Shown: positions 46,901 to 56,942, counted from the stretch's first letter. The stretch: DNA of 62,707 nt from an uncultured Pelagibacteraceae bacterium (GCA_902555435.1 CACDRL010000008.1:1-62707), one strand, 5' to 3'. The notes: generated by a model from the letters alone, not told the origin. Numbers and translations are program-made.

Positions 46901-46959
46901 ATGTAACTGTTTCAAACCCAGTATTTTTCGATCAAACTAACGAAAGATTAAATGCTTAA
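43954..46959 (+). CDS. soxA: Sarcosine oxidase alpha subunit
   Basis: A 1001-residue subunit. N-terminal region (about 1-100) with the 2Fe-2S-type fold but without the iron cysteines, FHRPRG-like KYHRPRGIMTSG; NAD/FAD Rossmann part from about residue 170 (DVLVVGAGISGILAA); and a C-terminal folate-binding aminomethyltransferase-like domain (about 600-1001, with TTGMGTDQGKLGN before it and YGLMLNEDGMVYDDG within). The complex converts sarcosine to glycine and hydrogen peroxide and passes the methyl carbon to tetrahydrofolate. It overlaps soxG by 8 bases. Confidence 0.95.
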   Translation: MSENLRVKSSQYIDETTRVSFKFNGTTYYGFKGDTLASALLANNVHLVGRSFKYHRPRGIMTSGSEEPNAIVQINPNTNRTEPNVRATEVEIYEGMEASSQNCWPSVNFDIGGINNFLSPFFPAGFYYKTFMWPASFWEKYEYFIRHSAGLGKSPTLKDPDIYDHRNIHCDVLVVGAGISGILAAKNAAKNNYKTLLLDEKNELGGSTIYENNESNKIDNKISSEWLKKEIEELKNIKNLEIKTRTSVAAYHQYNYLLARENLTDHLEKKDKTNKIRQRLLKIRAKKVILATGALERPMVFNNNDRPGIMLSSAIKKYSDFYGVVCGRKIVFFTNNDSAYESALSLNDKGIKVEAIVDIRKQSETNLEKRVIDAGVKIYWEHSVVDTSGYKRLNNVSIMKLSNDGTSVTGNKISISCDCLGVAGGWTPAVHLYTQSGSKLTFDEDKKIFIPNKNNSNHISVGSCCGDFKLDKILKNLNEKLKDFLDITKTDFENITVNNDQEISKRNIWLLPSDKALGKTKPFVDYQNDATAKDIKLALREGFRSIEHVKRYTTTGMGTDQGKLGNMHALGIIADTAGVKMGELGTTTFRPPYTPLTFGTIVGRNVGKFFDIFRRTPMDDWHVEQKAEFENVGQWKRAWYYPINGETIHQAVQRESKAARESSGILDASTLGKIDIQGSDASEFLNRVYTNAWSKLGIGKCRYGLMLNEDGMVYDDGVTTRIGENHYLMTTTTGGAANVLGKLEDYLQTEWPELDVYLTSVTDQFATASLCGPNSKKILKKIIPDLDLSDENFPHMSFKKGKIGNIVCRIMRISFTGEQSFEINVQASYGKDLWEKCIEAGKEFNITPYGTETMHLLRAEKGFIIVGQDTDGTMTPIDLQMDWIVSKKKYDFIGKRSLYRSDTMREDRKQLVGLLTDDPKVILEEGAQIVSELNKNPVEMLGHVTSSYFSPNLNKSIALAVVRGGKNMMGKKLFIPMEDKTINVTVSNPVFFDQTNERLNA

Positions 46960-47515
46960 TTATAATCAAGTAACAAATAGTGAAATTAATTATAACGGTG
47001 TTTCCATAAAAGAAATTGCACCAATAATGAAATTAAATTTAAGAGGTAAAACAAGAGAATTTTTTACAAATGTTGGAAAAAGTTTAAATATGATTTTACC
47101 AACAGAAGCAAATACATCTTCATCTAGTGATAAACTTACTGCAATATGGTTAAGTCCAGATGAATGGATGATTGTATCCAACGGAACGACTAGCAAAGAA
47201 ACCAATACATACGAATTAAACGATATATTATTTAATAATATTTCAAAAACTTCATTAGGAGCAGTAACTGATGTAACTGACCAGTTTGTTCAATTAGAGA
47301 TAAAAGGTGATAAAATATATGAACTTTTTTCATCAGGATGTCCTTTTAATTTTAACTTATTTCGTGAAAAAAAAGGATCGACTGTTCAAACTTTGCTAAA
47401 TCATATAGATGTAATTATTCACAATAAAGACAAAGATTTTGTTAATTTATTTGTTAGAAGATCATTTGCTAAACATCTTTGGGAATGGATGGAAGATAGC
47501 TCTTCAAGACTGTAA
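46952..47515 (+). CDS. soxG: Sarcosine oxidase gamma subunit
   Basis: A 187-residue subunit with the aminomethyltransferase-like fold seen in SoxG: AIWLSPDEWMIV in the middle, VTDVTDQFVQLEIKG, and the end FVRRSFAKHLWEWM. It completes the heterotetramer with soxB, D and A. The operon has no betaine or dimethylglycine demethylase gene next to it. It converges with the nuclease gene (4 bases between stops). Confidence 0.9.
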   Translation: MLNYNQVTNSEINYNGVSIKEIAPIMKLNLRGKTREFFTNVGKSLNMILPTEANTSSSSDKLTAIWLSPDEWMIVSNGTTSKETNTYELNDILFNNISKTSLGAVTDVTDQFVQLEIKGDKIYELFSSGCPFNFNLFREKKGSTVQTLLNHIDVIIHNKDKDFVNLFVRRSFAKHLWEWMEDSSSRL

Positions 47516-47518
47516 AGA

Positions 47519-48049
47519 TTAATTTTTTCGCCTATAATCCCATGGCATTTCAAATTTACCTTGCCAAATACCTAATTTGTTATTTTTGGCATTAATTTCA
47601 TCTGAGACATATTTTTTAGAATACTTTCTATATGCTACTGCATAACCATTTGAAACCATCCAAGAATTTAAATTTATATTTCTTTTAAAACACTCGCCTA
47701 TTAACCTTTTATACCTATCAACATCTAAAATATTACAATTTAATTTTTGTTTATTAATCTTTTTAATTAACTTTTCAGTAGATACCTCTCCACACATATA
47801 ATCTTTAGTAAATGACATAAAAGATATTGTTAAATAAGTTTTTTTACATTTTTGTTTTTTTTCAGGTGCATCAATACCATATAATCTAATTTTTTTTGAA
47901 TTGATCTTGATTGTATCTCCATCAACAACTTTGGCAAAACCTGTGATTTTATTTATATTTTCAGATCTTACATCGATATATGTAAGTATAAAAAATATAA
48001 TTGAAATAATTATCAAAATTATCAATTTCTTTTTTGTATAAAACATCAA
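47519..48049 (-). CDS. Thermonuclease (SNase) family protein
   Basis: A 176-residue protein with an N-terminal membrane segment (about 7-27), so exported or anchored, followed by a staphylococcal-nuclease fold. Catalytic points are KVVDGDTIKI (metal aspartate), IRLYGIDAPEKKQ (arginine and glutamate), and DRYKRLIGEC (second arginine). There are several cysteines (C-terminal half and QKCKK), which could form disulfides. It might degrade external DNA or RNA for nutrients, or have another role. It overlaps the MATE gene by 4 bases. Confidence 0.85.
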   Translation of the reverse strand: MMFYTKKKLIILIIISIIFFILTYIDVRSENINKITGFAKVVDGDTIKINSKKIRLYGIDAPEKKQKCKKTYLTISFMSFTKDYMCGEVSTEKLIKKINKQKLNCNILDVDRYKRLIGECFKRNINLNSWMVSNGYAVAYRKYSKKYVSDEINAKNNKLGIWQGKFEMPWDYRRKN

Positions 48050-49383
48050 CCAGTAGTTAATTTATTGTTAATATAATATTTAACATAAAAGAATAATAAG
48101 ATTGATATTAACCATTGCAATATTGCCCAAATATAAAAGAAAGTTTTAAAATCTGCACCAATAGAACGTGCTATATAATAAGATAAAAAAGGAACCAAAA
48201 CGTTCCTTAACATATTGTTAATCATTGCTTTCTCAGATTTTTTTAAAGCCATAAAAAAACCATTGGATAGAAAAAAAATTGGGTATGCTGGCAAGATAAA
48301 TGCAGAAATTTTTAAGTACATAGACCCATATTCTATAACCTCACTGTTGGATGAGAAAAATTTTGGCATTAGATCAGCAGTTGCAAATACTAATACTCCA
48401 GACGCTAACATTATGATCAAACCATATTTTACAGATGTAAAATAAGATTTTTTTACTCTATCATAGTATTTTGCACCTATATTCTGTGCAATAATTGATA
48501 TTATTGCTGTATTGATCCCCAATACAGGCAGTAAGACAACCTGTTCTATCCTTGTTGCTGCTCCATAACCAGCTACGGCATATTCTCCTGTAAATGCAAC
48601 ATAGGTAAATACGATTGTTGCAGCAATTGAGTAGCCAAGAATAGCTATTGTAATTGGTGTTGATTGGAAGAAAATGTTTTTAATGTAGAAGAATTTGATC
48701 TTAAAATTTTGAAAAGTGATTTCTTTAATACGTTTATTTTTTAACAATTTAATTAAAACGATTATTAGAGAAAGAAATTGTGCAATCAAAGTTGCATAAC
48801 CTATACCCGCAACACCAAAAGCTGGGATAAATAAAAATCCAAATATAAATATTGGATTTAATAAAATGTTTAAAAAAAAAGATAATATAAGAGCATTTCT
48901 ATATGTAACTGTATCTCCCTCAGCATGAAGAAATGAATTTAAAGCAACAACCAGAATAAAGAGAATAGTTCCATAAAATATTACATTAGTATATTCAAGG
49001 CCAAGAGTAATTACCTCTCTTGATGAATTCATGGTTAAAAATAATTTTTCAGAAAAACTAAATCCAATTATAGATACAATTATTGAAATTATTACTGAGT
49101 AAAGAATGATATTTGTAAAATAACCTAATATATTTTTTTCATTTTTTTCCCCAATGCTACTTCCAATTAACGAAGTGCCTGCAACAGTGACACCAATAGA
49201 CGTAGCAATAATTAGAAAGTAGATTGGAAAAGACTTACTTAAAGCAGATAAAGCTTCAGGTGAAATTTTCCCAGCATAAAAAGTATCAACTAAAGTGTAT
49301 AGTGTTTGAAATAATGTTCCAACACTTGCGGGTATTGCAAGTTTTTTTATAAGTTGAGAAACTTCATCTTTTAATAAATTCAT
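48046..49383 (-). CDS. MATE-family multidrug/metabolite exporter
   Basis: A 445-residue inner membrane protein with 12 hydrophobic segments in two homologous halves, as in MATE transporters. Marks are ASVGTLFQTLYTLVDTFYAG in helix 1-2 and the matching GYGAATRIEQVVLLP in the second half. These use H+ or Na+ gradients to export cationic compounds; the substrate is unknown. It shares a transcript with the nuclease gene. Confidence 0.9.
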   Translation of the reverse strand: MNLLKDEVSQLIKKLAIPASVGTLFQTLYTLVDTFYAGKISPEALSALSKSFPIYFLIIATSIGVTVAGTSLIGSSIGEKNEKNILGYFTNIILYSVIISIIVSIIGFSFSEKLFLTMNSSREVITLGLEYTNVIFYGTILFILVVALNSFLHAEGDTVTYRNALILSFFLNILLNPIFIFGFLFIPAFGVAGIGYATLIAQFLSLIIVLIKLLKNKRIKEITFQNFKIKFFYIKNIFFQSTPITIAILGYSIAATIVFTYVAFTGEYAVAGYGAATRIEQVVLLPVLGINTAIISIIAQNIGAKYYDRVKKSYFTSVKYGLIIMLASGVLVFATADLMPKFFSSNSEVIEYGSMYLKISAFILPAYPIFFLSNGFFMALKKSEKAMINNMLRNVLVPFLSYYIARSIGADFKTFFYIWAILQWLISILLFFYVKYYINNKLTTG

Positions 49384-49403
49384 TTTTTTTAATTAAAAAT
49401 ATT

Positions 49404-50309
49404 TCAATATTCTTTTTGAAAGATATGTCTTTTTCCAGTTTTTTTGGCAAGATTAATTTGTTTTTGTCTCATTCTAAATCTGGATTTTTGATCATTTGTT
49501 AAGATATCGTGACAATTTGGACAAGAAACTCCCTCTTCATATTTTTTAGATTTTTTATCTTTTAGAGAAATAGGTTTTCTACAACCACTACACATTGAGT
49601 AAGAACCTATTTTCAAACCATGCTTTAAACTAATTCTATTATCAAATACGAAGCACTCACCTTTCCATAAACTTTTTTTTGGGTCTGTTTTTTTTAAATA
49701 GTTTAAAATACCACCCTTTAGTTGATAGACATTATTGTAGCCTTTGTTTTCCAAAAAGACTGATGCTTTTTCACACCTAATACCTCCCGTACAAAACATA
49801 GCAATAGGTTGATTTTTTTTTAATTTTTTAAGATATTTTGGAAAATCTCGAAAATTATCTACATCTGGATTAATTGAACCTTTAAAAGTTCCAACTTTAT
49901 ATTCAAAAGGTTTTCTCGCATCAATTAAAACTGTTTTTTTGTCTTTAATTAATGAGTTCCATTTTTGAGGATTAACATGACTATCTTTTTTTTTAATTCT
50001 CTTTTTTAAACTTAAATTCATTGGAACCACTTCTGTTTTAATTTTTATTTTTGGTTTATGAAACGGCTGAAAAGAGCTTTTTGAATTATTAATGCTATCA
50101 AATTTTTCAAATTTAAATAATTTGTGTAAATAATCTTTGATCAATTTAATATCTTTATTTTTTCCAGAAATTGTTCCATTTAACCCTTCTTTAGAAATAA
50201 TAATTGTTCCACGTATATTTTTATTTAATAAGTGATTATGAAGTATTTTTTGATTCTTCTTCAAATAAGAAATTTTAATAAACTTATAAAATCCAAAAAC
50301 ATCAAACAT
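49404..50309 (-). CDS. trhO: tRNA uridine-34 hydroxylase, rhodanese domain
   Basis: A 301-residue protein of the YceA/TrhO family: an N-terminal ferredoxin-like domain, a central rhodanese domain (about 110-210) with the catalytic cysteine in AMFCTGGIRCEKAS, and a C-terminal cysteine-rich part (CSGCRKPIS and CPNCHD). The family hydroxylates uridine 34 in some tRNAs in the first step to 5-carboxymethoxyuridine. Metal binding by the C-terminal cysteines is likely. It shares a base with the methyltransferase gene. Confidence 0.9.
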   Translation of the reverse strand: MFDVFGFYKFIKISYLKKNQKILHNHLLNKNIRGTIIISKEGLNGTISGKNKDIKLIKDYLHKLFKFEKFDSINNSKSSFQPFHKPKIKIKTEVVPMNLSLKKRIKKKDSHVNPQKWNSLIKDKKTVLIDARKPFEYKVGTFKGSINPDVDNFRDFPKYLKKLKKNQPIAMFCTGGIRCEKASVFLENKGYNNVYQLKGGILNYLKKTDPKKSLWKGECFVFDNRISLKHGLKIGSYSMCSGCRKPISLKDKKSKKYEEGVSCPNCHDILTNDQKSRFRMRQKQINLAKKTGKRHIFQKEY

Positions 50310-50959
50310 TATAATTTTCTACAAACTGTCATGCCATCACCTAATGGGACTATAATTTTTTCAACTCGATTATCTTTAGAAACATAATTATTAAAATCTT
50401 TAATAGTTAAAGTGATTTTATCATCACTATTTTCTTCAACAACCTGACCGTACCATAGAACATTATCAATTATTATTAAGCCGTCTTTCTTTAATAATTT
50501 TAAAGATTTTTCATAATATTCTTTATAATTTTTTTTATCAGCATCAATAAAAATTAAATCAAAATCATTTTCTTTTAATTCGTTCAAACTTTCTAAAGCA
50601 GGTTTAATTATTGTTTGAATTTTATGACTTTGTTTTGCTTTCTCAAAAAATTTTATTGCAATTTCGTTAGTTTCTTGATTTTTATCTAAAGCAATAATTC
50701 TACCATCATCTGGTAAAGCTAGAGACATTGACAAAGCACTTAAGCCGGTAAAAGTTCCAATCTCTAATATTTTTTTAACATTAGATGATTTTACTATTAA
50801 GTGTAAAAATTGAGATTGCGAGATAGATATTTGCATCCTTTTAATATCTCCAAGAGACTCATTGTAAGAAATAATTTCTTTTTGAACTGGATGAAGATCT
50901 AGTCCATTATTTAAAATGTACTCTTGAATTTTGTTGCTAATTTTTAGGTCTGAGCCCAT
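50309..50959 (-). CDS. O-methyltransferase (caffeoyl-CoA OMT type)
   Basis: A 216-residue class I SAM-dependent methyltransferase. The SAM-binding motif is LEIGTFTGLSALSMSLALP, a second motif is LIFIDADKKNYKEYYE (metal-binding aspartate), and IIIDNVLWYGQV follows. These small bacterial enzymes methylate catechol-like hydroxyls or other small compounds; the substrate here is not known. It lies between gatB (4 bases) and trhO. Confidence 0.85.
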   Translation of the reverse strand: MGSDLKISNKIQEYILNNGLDLHPVQKEIISYNESLGDIKRMQISISQSQFLHLIVKSSNVKKILEIGTFTGLSALSMSLALPDDGRIIALDKNQETNEIAIKFFEKAKQSHKIQTIIKPALESLNELKENDFDLIFIDADKKNYKEYYEKSLKLLKKDGLIIIDNVLWYGQVVEENSDDKITLTIKDFNNYVSKDNRVEKIIVPLGDGMTVCRKL

Positions 50960-50963
50960 GAAC

Positions 50964-52427
50964 CTAAAGTTTTAGCTTTAAAATCTCATTTACTAACTGA
51001 GGGTTAGCTTTTCCACCTGAAACTTTCATTACTTGTCCAACGAAGAACCCAAACAATTTAACTTTACCAGATTTGTATTCAGTGGCTTTATCTCTGTTGT
51101 CATCAATAACTTTATCTATTAAAGCCTCTAGAGCTTTTGGATCACTTTCTTGTTTTAATCCTTTTTCTTCAACAATTTTTTTAGGATCCTTGTCCCCTTC
51201 CATCATTTGTTCAAAAACAGTTTTTGCAATTTTTCCAGAAATTGTTCCATCCTTTATTAAATTAATTAATTTTGATAAATTACCAGCACTAATTGGACTA
51301 TCGGTTATTTCTAAATTTTTTTCATTAAGTGCAGCAAATAATTCACCTATTATCCAGTTAGTTGCTAATTTAACGTCAGATTTTTTGACAACATCCTCAA
51401 AATAGTTTGAGGTTTCAATGTCTGAAACCATGATATTTGCTTCATATGGAGTTAATTTAAATTTATCTATAAATCTCTTTTTCTTTTCATCGGGTAACTC
51501 TGGTATTTCTGATTGCAATAGATTTATGAATTCTTCAGAAACTTCTAGTGGTAATAAATCAGGATCTGGAAAATATCTATAATCATGAGCATCTTCTTTA
51601 GATCTCATAGATCTTGTTTCATTTTTTTTAATATCAAAAAGTCTTGTTTCTTGATCTACAGTTTGTCCATCCTCAATTAAATCAACTTGTCTATTAGCTT
51701 CGTATTCAATTGCCATTTGCATAAATTTGATTGAATTGACATTTTTAATCTCACATCTAGTACCAAAATCTTTCGTTCCTTTTTTTCTTACAGAAACATT
51801 AACATCTGCCCTCAAAGATCCTTCCTGCATGTTGCCATCACAAGTTCCCAAATATCGCATTATTGATCTTAATTTCTTAATATAAGCATTAACTTCCTCT
51901 GGTGATCTTAAATCAGGTTTGCTAACAATTTCCATTAAAGCAACTCCTGATCTATTTAAATCAACAAAAGTGTTTTTTGGATCTAAATCGTGGATACTTT
52001 TACCCGCATCTTGTTCTAAGTGTAATCTTTCAATACCAACCTCTTTTTGACCATCTGGCATATCTAAAACAACTTTACCTTCACCAACTATCGGATCTTT
52101 AAATTGAGAGATTTGGTATCCTTGTGGTAAATCAGCATAAAAATAATTTTTTCTATCGAATACCGACCTTTTGTTAATTTTAGCTTTTAATCCTATTCCA
52201 GTTTTAATTGCTTGCTTCACACAAAATTCATTAATAACTGGGAGCATTCCAGGAAATGCTGCATCTACTAAACTTACCTGTGTGTTTGGTTCAGCACCAA
52301 ATTTAGTAGCTGAGGTAGAAAATAACTTTGATTGAGAAAGTACTTGAGCGTGAACTTCTAAACCAATTACAACTTCGTATTGATTGTCATTTCTATTAAT
52401 TAAATATTCTGACCTTTCTTTACTCAC
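50964..52427 (-). CDS. gatB: Asp/Glu-tRNA amidotransferase subunit B
   Basis: A 487-residue subunit that phosphorylates the mischarged glutamate or aspartate on tRNA so it can be amidated. Marks are [14 protein letters not shown] at the start, [13 protein letters not shown], and [14 protein letters not shown], with the tRNA-binding YqeY-like C-terminal domain (about 330-487). It is coupled to gatA (ATGA overlap). The organism therefore likely makes Gln-tRNA (and/or Asn-tRNA) by transamidation. Confidence 0.96.
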   Translation of the reverse strand: MSKERSEYLINRNDNQYEVVIGLEVHAQVLSQSKLFSTSATKFGAEPNTQVSLVDAAFPGMLPVINEFCVKQAIKTGIGLKAKINKRSVFDRKNYFYADLPQGYQISQFKDPIVGEGKVVLDMPDGQKEVGIERLHLEQDAGKSIHDLDPKNTFVDLNRSGVALMEIVSKPDLRSPEEVNAYIKKLRSIMRYLGTCDGNMQEGSLRADVNVSVRKKGTKDFGTRCEIKNVNSIKFMQMAIEYEANRQVDLIEDGQTVDQETRLFDIKKNETRSMRSKEDAHDYRYFPDPDLLPLEVSEEFINLLQSEIPELPDEKKKRFIDKFKLTPYEANIMVSDIETSNYFEDVVKKSDVKLATNWIIGELFAALNEKNLEITDSPISAGNLSKLINLIKDGTISGKIAKTVFEQMMEGDKDPKKIVEEKGLKQESDPKALEALIDKVIDDNRDKATEYKSGKVKLFGFFVGQVMKVSGGKANPQLVNEILKLKL

Positions 52428-53881
52428 TTAATCCACCAATCAGTAATTTTATTTTTAAAATTAATTTTTTCTTCCATTGCATAAGCAATGTTTAAGATAT
52501 TTTGTTCATCAAATGCTTTTCCAATAATTTGCAAACCTAAAGGGTAACCTTTGCTGTCATGACCAGCTGGAATAGAAATTCCTGGTAAACCCGCTAAATT
52601 TACAGGAACGGTAAAAATATCGTTTAAGTACATTGAAACTGGGTCATTTGTTTTTTCACCAATTTTAAAAGCAGAACTAGGTGTTGATGGAGTCAATATT
52701 GCATCTACTTTTTTGTAAGCTTCATCAAAATCATTTTTAATTAGTTTTCTAACTTTCTGAGCTTTCAAATAATATGCATCGTAATAACCTGAAGATAAAA
52801 CGTATGTTCCTATCATTATTCTTCTTTGAACTTCGGCTCCAAATCCTTCTGATCTAGTTTTTTCATACATGTCAATGAGGTTTTCTCCATCAGCTCTGAA
52901 GCCATATTTAACGCCATCATATCTTGCAAGATTAGAAGATGCTTCAGCTGGTGCCACTATATAGTAAGTTGGTAAAGCGTAATTTGTGTGCGGAAGAGAA
53001 ATATCAATTATTTCTGCACCACAATCTTTGGCGTACTCAATACCTTTCTGCCAAAGATCATCAATTTCTTTTGGCATTCCATCAACTCTATATTCTTTTG
53101 GTATACCTATTTTAATTCCTTTAATATCATTTGTTAATTCTTTGCTGTAATGGTTTCTTTTAAAATCAATAGAAGTTGAGTCTTTTTGATCGTATGAGCT
53201 AATTACCTCATACAACAAAGCACAATCTTTAACATTTTGAGCCATTGGACCAGCTTGATCAAGAGAAGATGCAAAGGCAACAATTCCATATCTAGAACAA
53301 CTACCATAAGTTGGTTTTAAACCTACTGTGCCTGTGAATGAAGCTGGTTGTCTAATAGATCCACCTGTATCTGTTCCAATTGTAATTGGTGTTAGTTGTG
53401 CAGCTACAGCAGAAGATGAGCCTCCAGATGAACCACCTGGAACTAAATTTTTATTAATCGGGTTTTGAACATTGCCAAAAAAACTTGTTTCATTTGAAGA
53501 TCCCATTGCAAACTCATCACAATTTAATTTACCAATAAGAATTGCTCCTTCATTCCAAATATTCTGAGTAACAGTAGATTCATAAGTAGGTATAAAATTA
53601 TTTAATATTTTGCTGCCAGCTGTTGTTCTTACATTAGCTGTACAAAATAAATCTTTTACAGCCATAGGAATTCCAGGTAATTTTAAATCCAAATTTGGTT
53701 TGTCGTCAAATTTTTTAGCTTTATCTAAAGCATTACTAAAATCTTCAGTAATATAAGTGTTTAATTCTTTTGATTTTTCTGATCTATCAACAAAGGCTTT
53801 AGTAACTTCTGAAGAAGAAAGTTTTTTTTCCTTAATGTTAGCAACTAATTCAGAAAGTGTTTGCTTGGTTATATCAGACAT
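52424..53881 (-). CDS. gatA: Asp/Glu-tRNA amidotransferase subunit A
   Basis: A 485-residue amidase that frees ammonia from glutamine. The Ser-cisSer-Lys triad is visible in AVKDLFCT (lysine), [10 protein letters not shown] and [11 protein letters not shown] (nucleophilic serine). Length is normal. It shares a base with gatC, and a channel to GatB is expected in the complex. Confidence 0.96.
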   Translation of the reverse strand: MSDITKQTLSELVANIKEKKLSSSEVTKAFVDRSEKSKELNTYITEDFSNALDKAKKFDDKPNLDLKLPGIPMAVKDLFCTANVRTTAGSKILNNFIPTYESTVTQNIWNEGAILIGKLNCDEFAMGSSNETSFFGNVQNPINKNLVPGGSSGGSSSAVAAQLTPITIGTDTGGSIRQPASFTGTVGLKPTYGSCSRYGIVAFASSLDQAGPMAQNVKDCALLYEVISSYDQKDSTSIDFKRNHYSKELTNDIKGIKIGIPKEYRVDGMPKEIDDLWQKGIEYAKDCGAEIIDISLPHTNYALPTYYIVAPAEASSNLARYDGVKYGFRADGENLIDMYEKTRSEGFGAEVQRRIMIGTYVLSSGYYDAYYLKAQKVRKLIKNDFDEAYKKVDAILTPSTPSSAFKIGEKTNDPVSMYLNDIFTVPVNLAGLPGISIPAGHDSKGYPLGLQIIGKAFDEQNILNIAYAMEEKINFKNKITDWWIK

Positions 53882-54168
53882 TATTCTATAACTTTTGGTA
53901 CAACAAAATAATCTTCATTATCTTTAGGAGAATTTTTTATTATTTGTTCTCTTAAGTTTTTACTCTTAACTTCATCAGGTCTTAATTTTAAAGTTGTTTC
54001 AGCCACAGATGTAAGTGGCTCAACATTTTCAGTTTTAAGTTCATTGAGTTTCTCAATGAAATCAAAAATTGAATTCAAATCACTAGCGAGTTTTTCAGCT
54101 TTTTTCTCATCTACTGAAATTCTTGATAATTTAGATATATGCTTTATGGTTTTAAGATCGATGCTCAT
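53881..54168 (-). CDS. gatC: Asp/Glu-tRNA amidotransferase subunit C
   Basis: About 95 residues from an ATG at 54168 (MSIDLKTIKHISKLSRI); an ATG ten codons upstream adds a hydrophobic leader the family does not have, so I reject it. GatC wraps around GatA and helps hold GatB. The pattern VKHISKLSRI-like start and KLRPDEVK near the end are typical. It begins the gatC-A-B operon; the ruvX gene starts on the other strand about 50 bases away. Confidence 0.9.
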   Translation of the reverse strand: MSIDLKTIKHISKLSRISVDEKKAEKLASDLNSIFDFIEKLNELKTENVEPLTSVAETTLKLRPDEVKSKNLREQIIKNSPKDNEDYFVVPKVIE

Positions 54169-54218
54169 ATGATATTTAAATATGACGGAAACTATCACTA
54201 TAGTTTAAAATATACAAC

Positions 54219-54674
54219 ATGATCACAATAGAAGAATTTAAAAAAAAACAGTCAGAAAAATGTCGTTTGATAGGTTTAGATCTAGGCTCAAAAAGAATTG
54301 GTGTATCAATTTGTGACGAAAAGCAATTAATTGCAACCCCTTATAAAACTTTACATAAATCAAAAAATAATGAATTAATTGAGGAGTTAAAAAACATTAT
54401 TCAAGAGAATGATATCAAGGCAATTATCATTGGTTACCCTTTAAATATGGATGGATCTTTAGGCTCTTCAGCACAGTCAGTCAACGATGTATCTAAAAAT
54501 ATAGATAAAGAGATAGGTGTTGATGTATGTCTCTGGGATGAGAGATTATCAACTGTTGGTGCTTTTAATTTATCAAGCCAATTAGATGTTAATGTATCTA
54601 AAAGAGAAAAGAACATAGATCAGAACGCAGCAGCTTTTATTCTTCAAGGAGCTATAGATTATCTAAATAATTAA
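54219..54674 (+). CDS. ruvX: YqgF/RuvX family nuclease-like protein
   Basis: A 151-residue RNase H-like fold protein. The start of the domain, GLDLGSKRIGVSICD, has the first catalytic aspartate, GYPLNMDGSLG is the second motif, and WDERLSTVGA gives the other acidic residues. Members are called putative Holliday junction resolvases and are also linked to 16S rRNA 5' end processing. It leads the ruvX-pyrB-pyrC-plsY-topA series. Confidence 0.92.
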   Translation: MITIEEFKKKQSEKCRLIGLDLGSKRIGVSICDEKQLIATPYKTLHKSKNNELIEELKNIIQENDIKAIIIGYPLNMDGSLGSSAQSVNDVSKNIDKEIGVDVCLWDERLSTVGAFNLSSQLDVNVSKREKNIDQNAAAFILQGAIDYLNN

Positions 54675-54716
54675 TCCTTGCCATTCAATGGCTTTATAGT
54701 TATAGAGTTAATTTTA

Positions 54717-55655
54717 ATGGCAAAAAACATCAAAGCTATTAAAATTTCTCAAAAACATTTGTTAGGTATCCAAGATCTATCAGTTAGTGATATTAACTAC
54801 ATTTTAGATGAATCTGAAACTTTCATTAAATTAAATCAGAGTAAGAACAAAAAAATTGATGTTCTTAGAGGCAAAACTCAAATTAATCTATTTTTTGAAC
54901 CATCAACAAGAACACAAAGTTCATTTGAGTTAGCTGGAAAAAGACTTGGCGCTGATGTGATGTCAATGAATATGAATAATTCAGCAATTAAAAAAGGTGA
55001 AACTTTAATTGATACAGCAATGACTCTAAATGCAATGCATCCTGACATTATTGTGATAAGGCATCAAGATTCTGGAGCATGCAATTTGTTATCTCAAAAA
55101 GTAAATTGTGTAGTATTAAATGCAGGTGATGGAAGGCGTGAGCACCCTACTCAAGCATTACTGGATGCTTTAACAATAAGAAATAGAAAGAAAAAAATTG
55201 AAGGATTAAAAATTGCAATATGTGGAGATATTCTTCACTCCAGAGTCGCAAGATCAAATATTTATTTACTAACGATGCTTGGTGCTGAAGTAAATATTGT
55301 TGCCCCAACAAATTTGATGCCAAAAGAAATTGAAAAGTTTGGTGTAAATACTTTTACCGATATGAAAAAAGGATTGAAAGATTGTGACATTGTGATGATG
55401 CTAAGATTACAAAATGAGAGGATGACAAGCTCTTATTTATCATCAAATAGAGAGTATTATGAATATTACGGTTTAACACCAGATAAATTAGATCATGCTA
55501 AACCTGATGCACTAATAATGCATCCTGGACCAATGAATAGAGGTATCGAAATAGATACTAGATTAGCAGACGATATAAATAAAAGTGTAATCAAAGAACA
55601 AGTTGAACTTGGAGTTGCTGTAAGGATGGCTTGTTTAAAAATATTTTGTGAATAA
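54717..55655 (+). CDS. pyrB: Aspartate carbamoyltransferase catalytic subunit
   Basis: About 312 residues from an ATG at 54717; a TTG at 54678 is possible but its extra 13 residues are unlike the family. Carbamoyl phosphate binds at [13 protein letters not shown] and [10 protein letters not shown]; the aspartate-binding region holds the MLRLQNERM motif and HPGPMNRG near the end. It makes carbamoyl aspartate in pyrimidine synthesis. The gene is followed directly by a dihydroorotase-like gene without the catalytic HxH, a pairing known where a pseudo-dihydroorotase is part of the ATCase complex. Confidence 0.95.
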   Translation: MAKNIKAIKISQKHLLGIQDLSVSDINYILDESETFIKLNQSKNKKIDVLRGKTQINLFFEPSTRTQSSFELAGKRLGADVMSMNMNNSAIKKGETLIDTAMTLNAMHPDIIVIRHQDSGACNLLSQKVNCVVLNAGDGRREHPTQALLDALTIRNRKKKIEGLKIAICGDILHSRVARSNIYLLTMLGAEVNIVAPTNLMPKEIEKFGVNTFTDMKKGLKDCDIVMMLRLQNERMTSSYLSSNREYYEYYGLTPDKLDHAKPDALIMHPGPMNRGIEIDTRLADDINKSVIKEQVELGVAVRMACLKIFCE

Positions 55656-56942
55656 ATGAAAAAACAATATTTTATTAATGCAAATATAATTGATCCTCAA
55701 AATTCAATAAATGAAAATGGAGGATTAATTGTTAGTGAAGAAGGTAAAATTGAGGCAATAGGAAAAAAAGTAAATACAAATAATTTACCATCTAGAGAAA
55801 AACCTATTGATTTAAAGGGAAAATATATATTCCCTGGTTTAGTAGATATGAGAGTATTTGTTGGAGAACCTGGGTATGAGTATAAAGAAAATTTCAGAAC
55901 TTTGAGTAATGCTGCTCTATCTGGAGGAGTAACATCCGTAGTAACAATGCCTAATACAGATCCTGTAATTGATAATGTTTCAATTGTAGATTTTTTAAAA
56001 AGAAGAGGACGAGATAAATCTAAGATCAATATATTTCCATGCGCATCTCTTACACAAAATGTAGAGGGAACTAATATGACAGAATTTGGATTGTTAGCAA
56101 ATAAAGGGATTGTAGCTTTTACAGACGGTGTAAAAACAATTCAAAATACCAGATTAATGTCAAGAATAATGAATTCAGCAAAAGATTTGGGTTGTCTAAT
56201 AATGCAACATGCTGAGGATTATGAGTTAGCAAAAAATGGTATGATTAATTCAGGTATAATTGCTACTAAGCTTGGATTATCAAGCATACCGGATGTGGCT
56301 GAGAGAATAATTATTGAAAGAGATTTGACTTTATTAGAAAAAGTAAAGTGTCGTTATCATATATCTCAACTATCATCAGGTAAATCAGTAGAAATCATTA
56401 AAGAAAGAAAGAATGATATTAAATTCTCTTGTGGAGTTTCAATAAACAACCTATCGTTAAATGAAAATGATATAGGAGATTTTAAAACATTTTTAAAATT
56501 ATCTCCACCATTGAGAAAAGAAGAAGACAGATTGGCTTTAGTCCAAGGATTAAAAGATAAAACAATTGATGTCATTGTTTCAGATCATAAACCGGAAGAT
56601 GAAGAATCAAAACGATTGACATTTTCTCAAGCAGCAACAGGTGCTTCTGGTATTGAAACTTTATTGTCTTTAAGTTTAGAACTATTTCATAATGGATCTG
56701 TAAAACTTGAAACAATAATACAAGCGCTAACATCTAACCCAGCTAAAATTTTAAATATCAATAAAGGAAATCTTTCAATTGGTAATGATGCTGACTTTTG
56801 TATAGTTGATATAAATAAACCTTGGATTGTAAAAAAAGAAAATTTAATTTCAAAGTCTAAAAATACGTCTATAGAAGACAAAAAACTACAAGGAAAAGTA
56901 ACCAATACATTTGTAAAAGGTAAAGAATTATTTAAGATATAA
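55656..56942 (+). CDS. Dihydroorotase-like protein lacking the HxH metal site
   Basis: A 428-residue member of the dihydroorotase family (class I). The fold is clear (PGLVDMRVFVGEPG, VVTMPNTDPVID, late SDHKPED), but the first metal-binding HxH is R66-V-F68 here, where active enzymes read H-x-H, and the HAPH-like segment reads HKPE. It is probably a PyrC-like non-catalytic partner of PyrB, as in alphaproteobacterial and Pseudomonas type complexes; a true dihydroorotase should be elsewhere. It is normally annotated pyrC. It abuts pyrB and plsY. Confidence 0.85.
   Translation: MKKQYFINANIIDPQNSINENGGLIVSEEGKIEAIGKKVNTNNLPSREKPIDLKGKYIFPGLVDMRVFVGEPGYEYKENFRTLSNAALSGGVTSVVTMPNTDPVIDNVSIVDFLKRRGRDKSKINIFPCASLTQNVEGTNMTEFGLLANKGIVAFTDGVKTIQNTRLMSRIMNSAKDLGCLIMQHAEDYELAKNGMINSGIIATKLGLSSIPDVAERIIIERDLTLLEKVKCRYHISQLSSGKSVEIIKERKNDIKFSCGVSINNLSLNENDIGDFKTFLKLSPPLRKEEDRLALVQGLKDKTIDVIVSDHKPEDEESKRLTFSQAATGASGIETLLSLSLELFHNGSVKLETIIQALTSNPAKILNINKGNLSIGNDADFCIVDINKPWIVKKENLISKSKNTSIEDKKLQGKVTNTFVKGKELFKI

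Noticed and set aside
54169..54198. gatC start at the upstream ATG
   Set aside because: It adds a hydrophobic leader that GatC proteins do not have.
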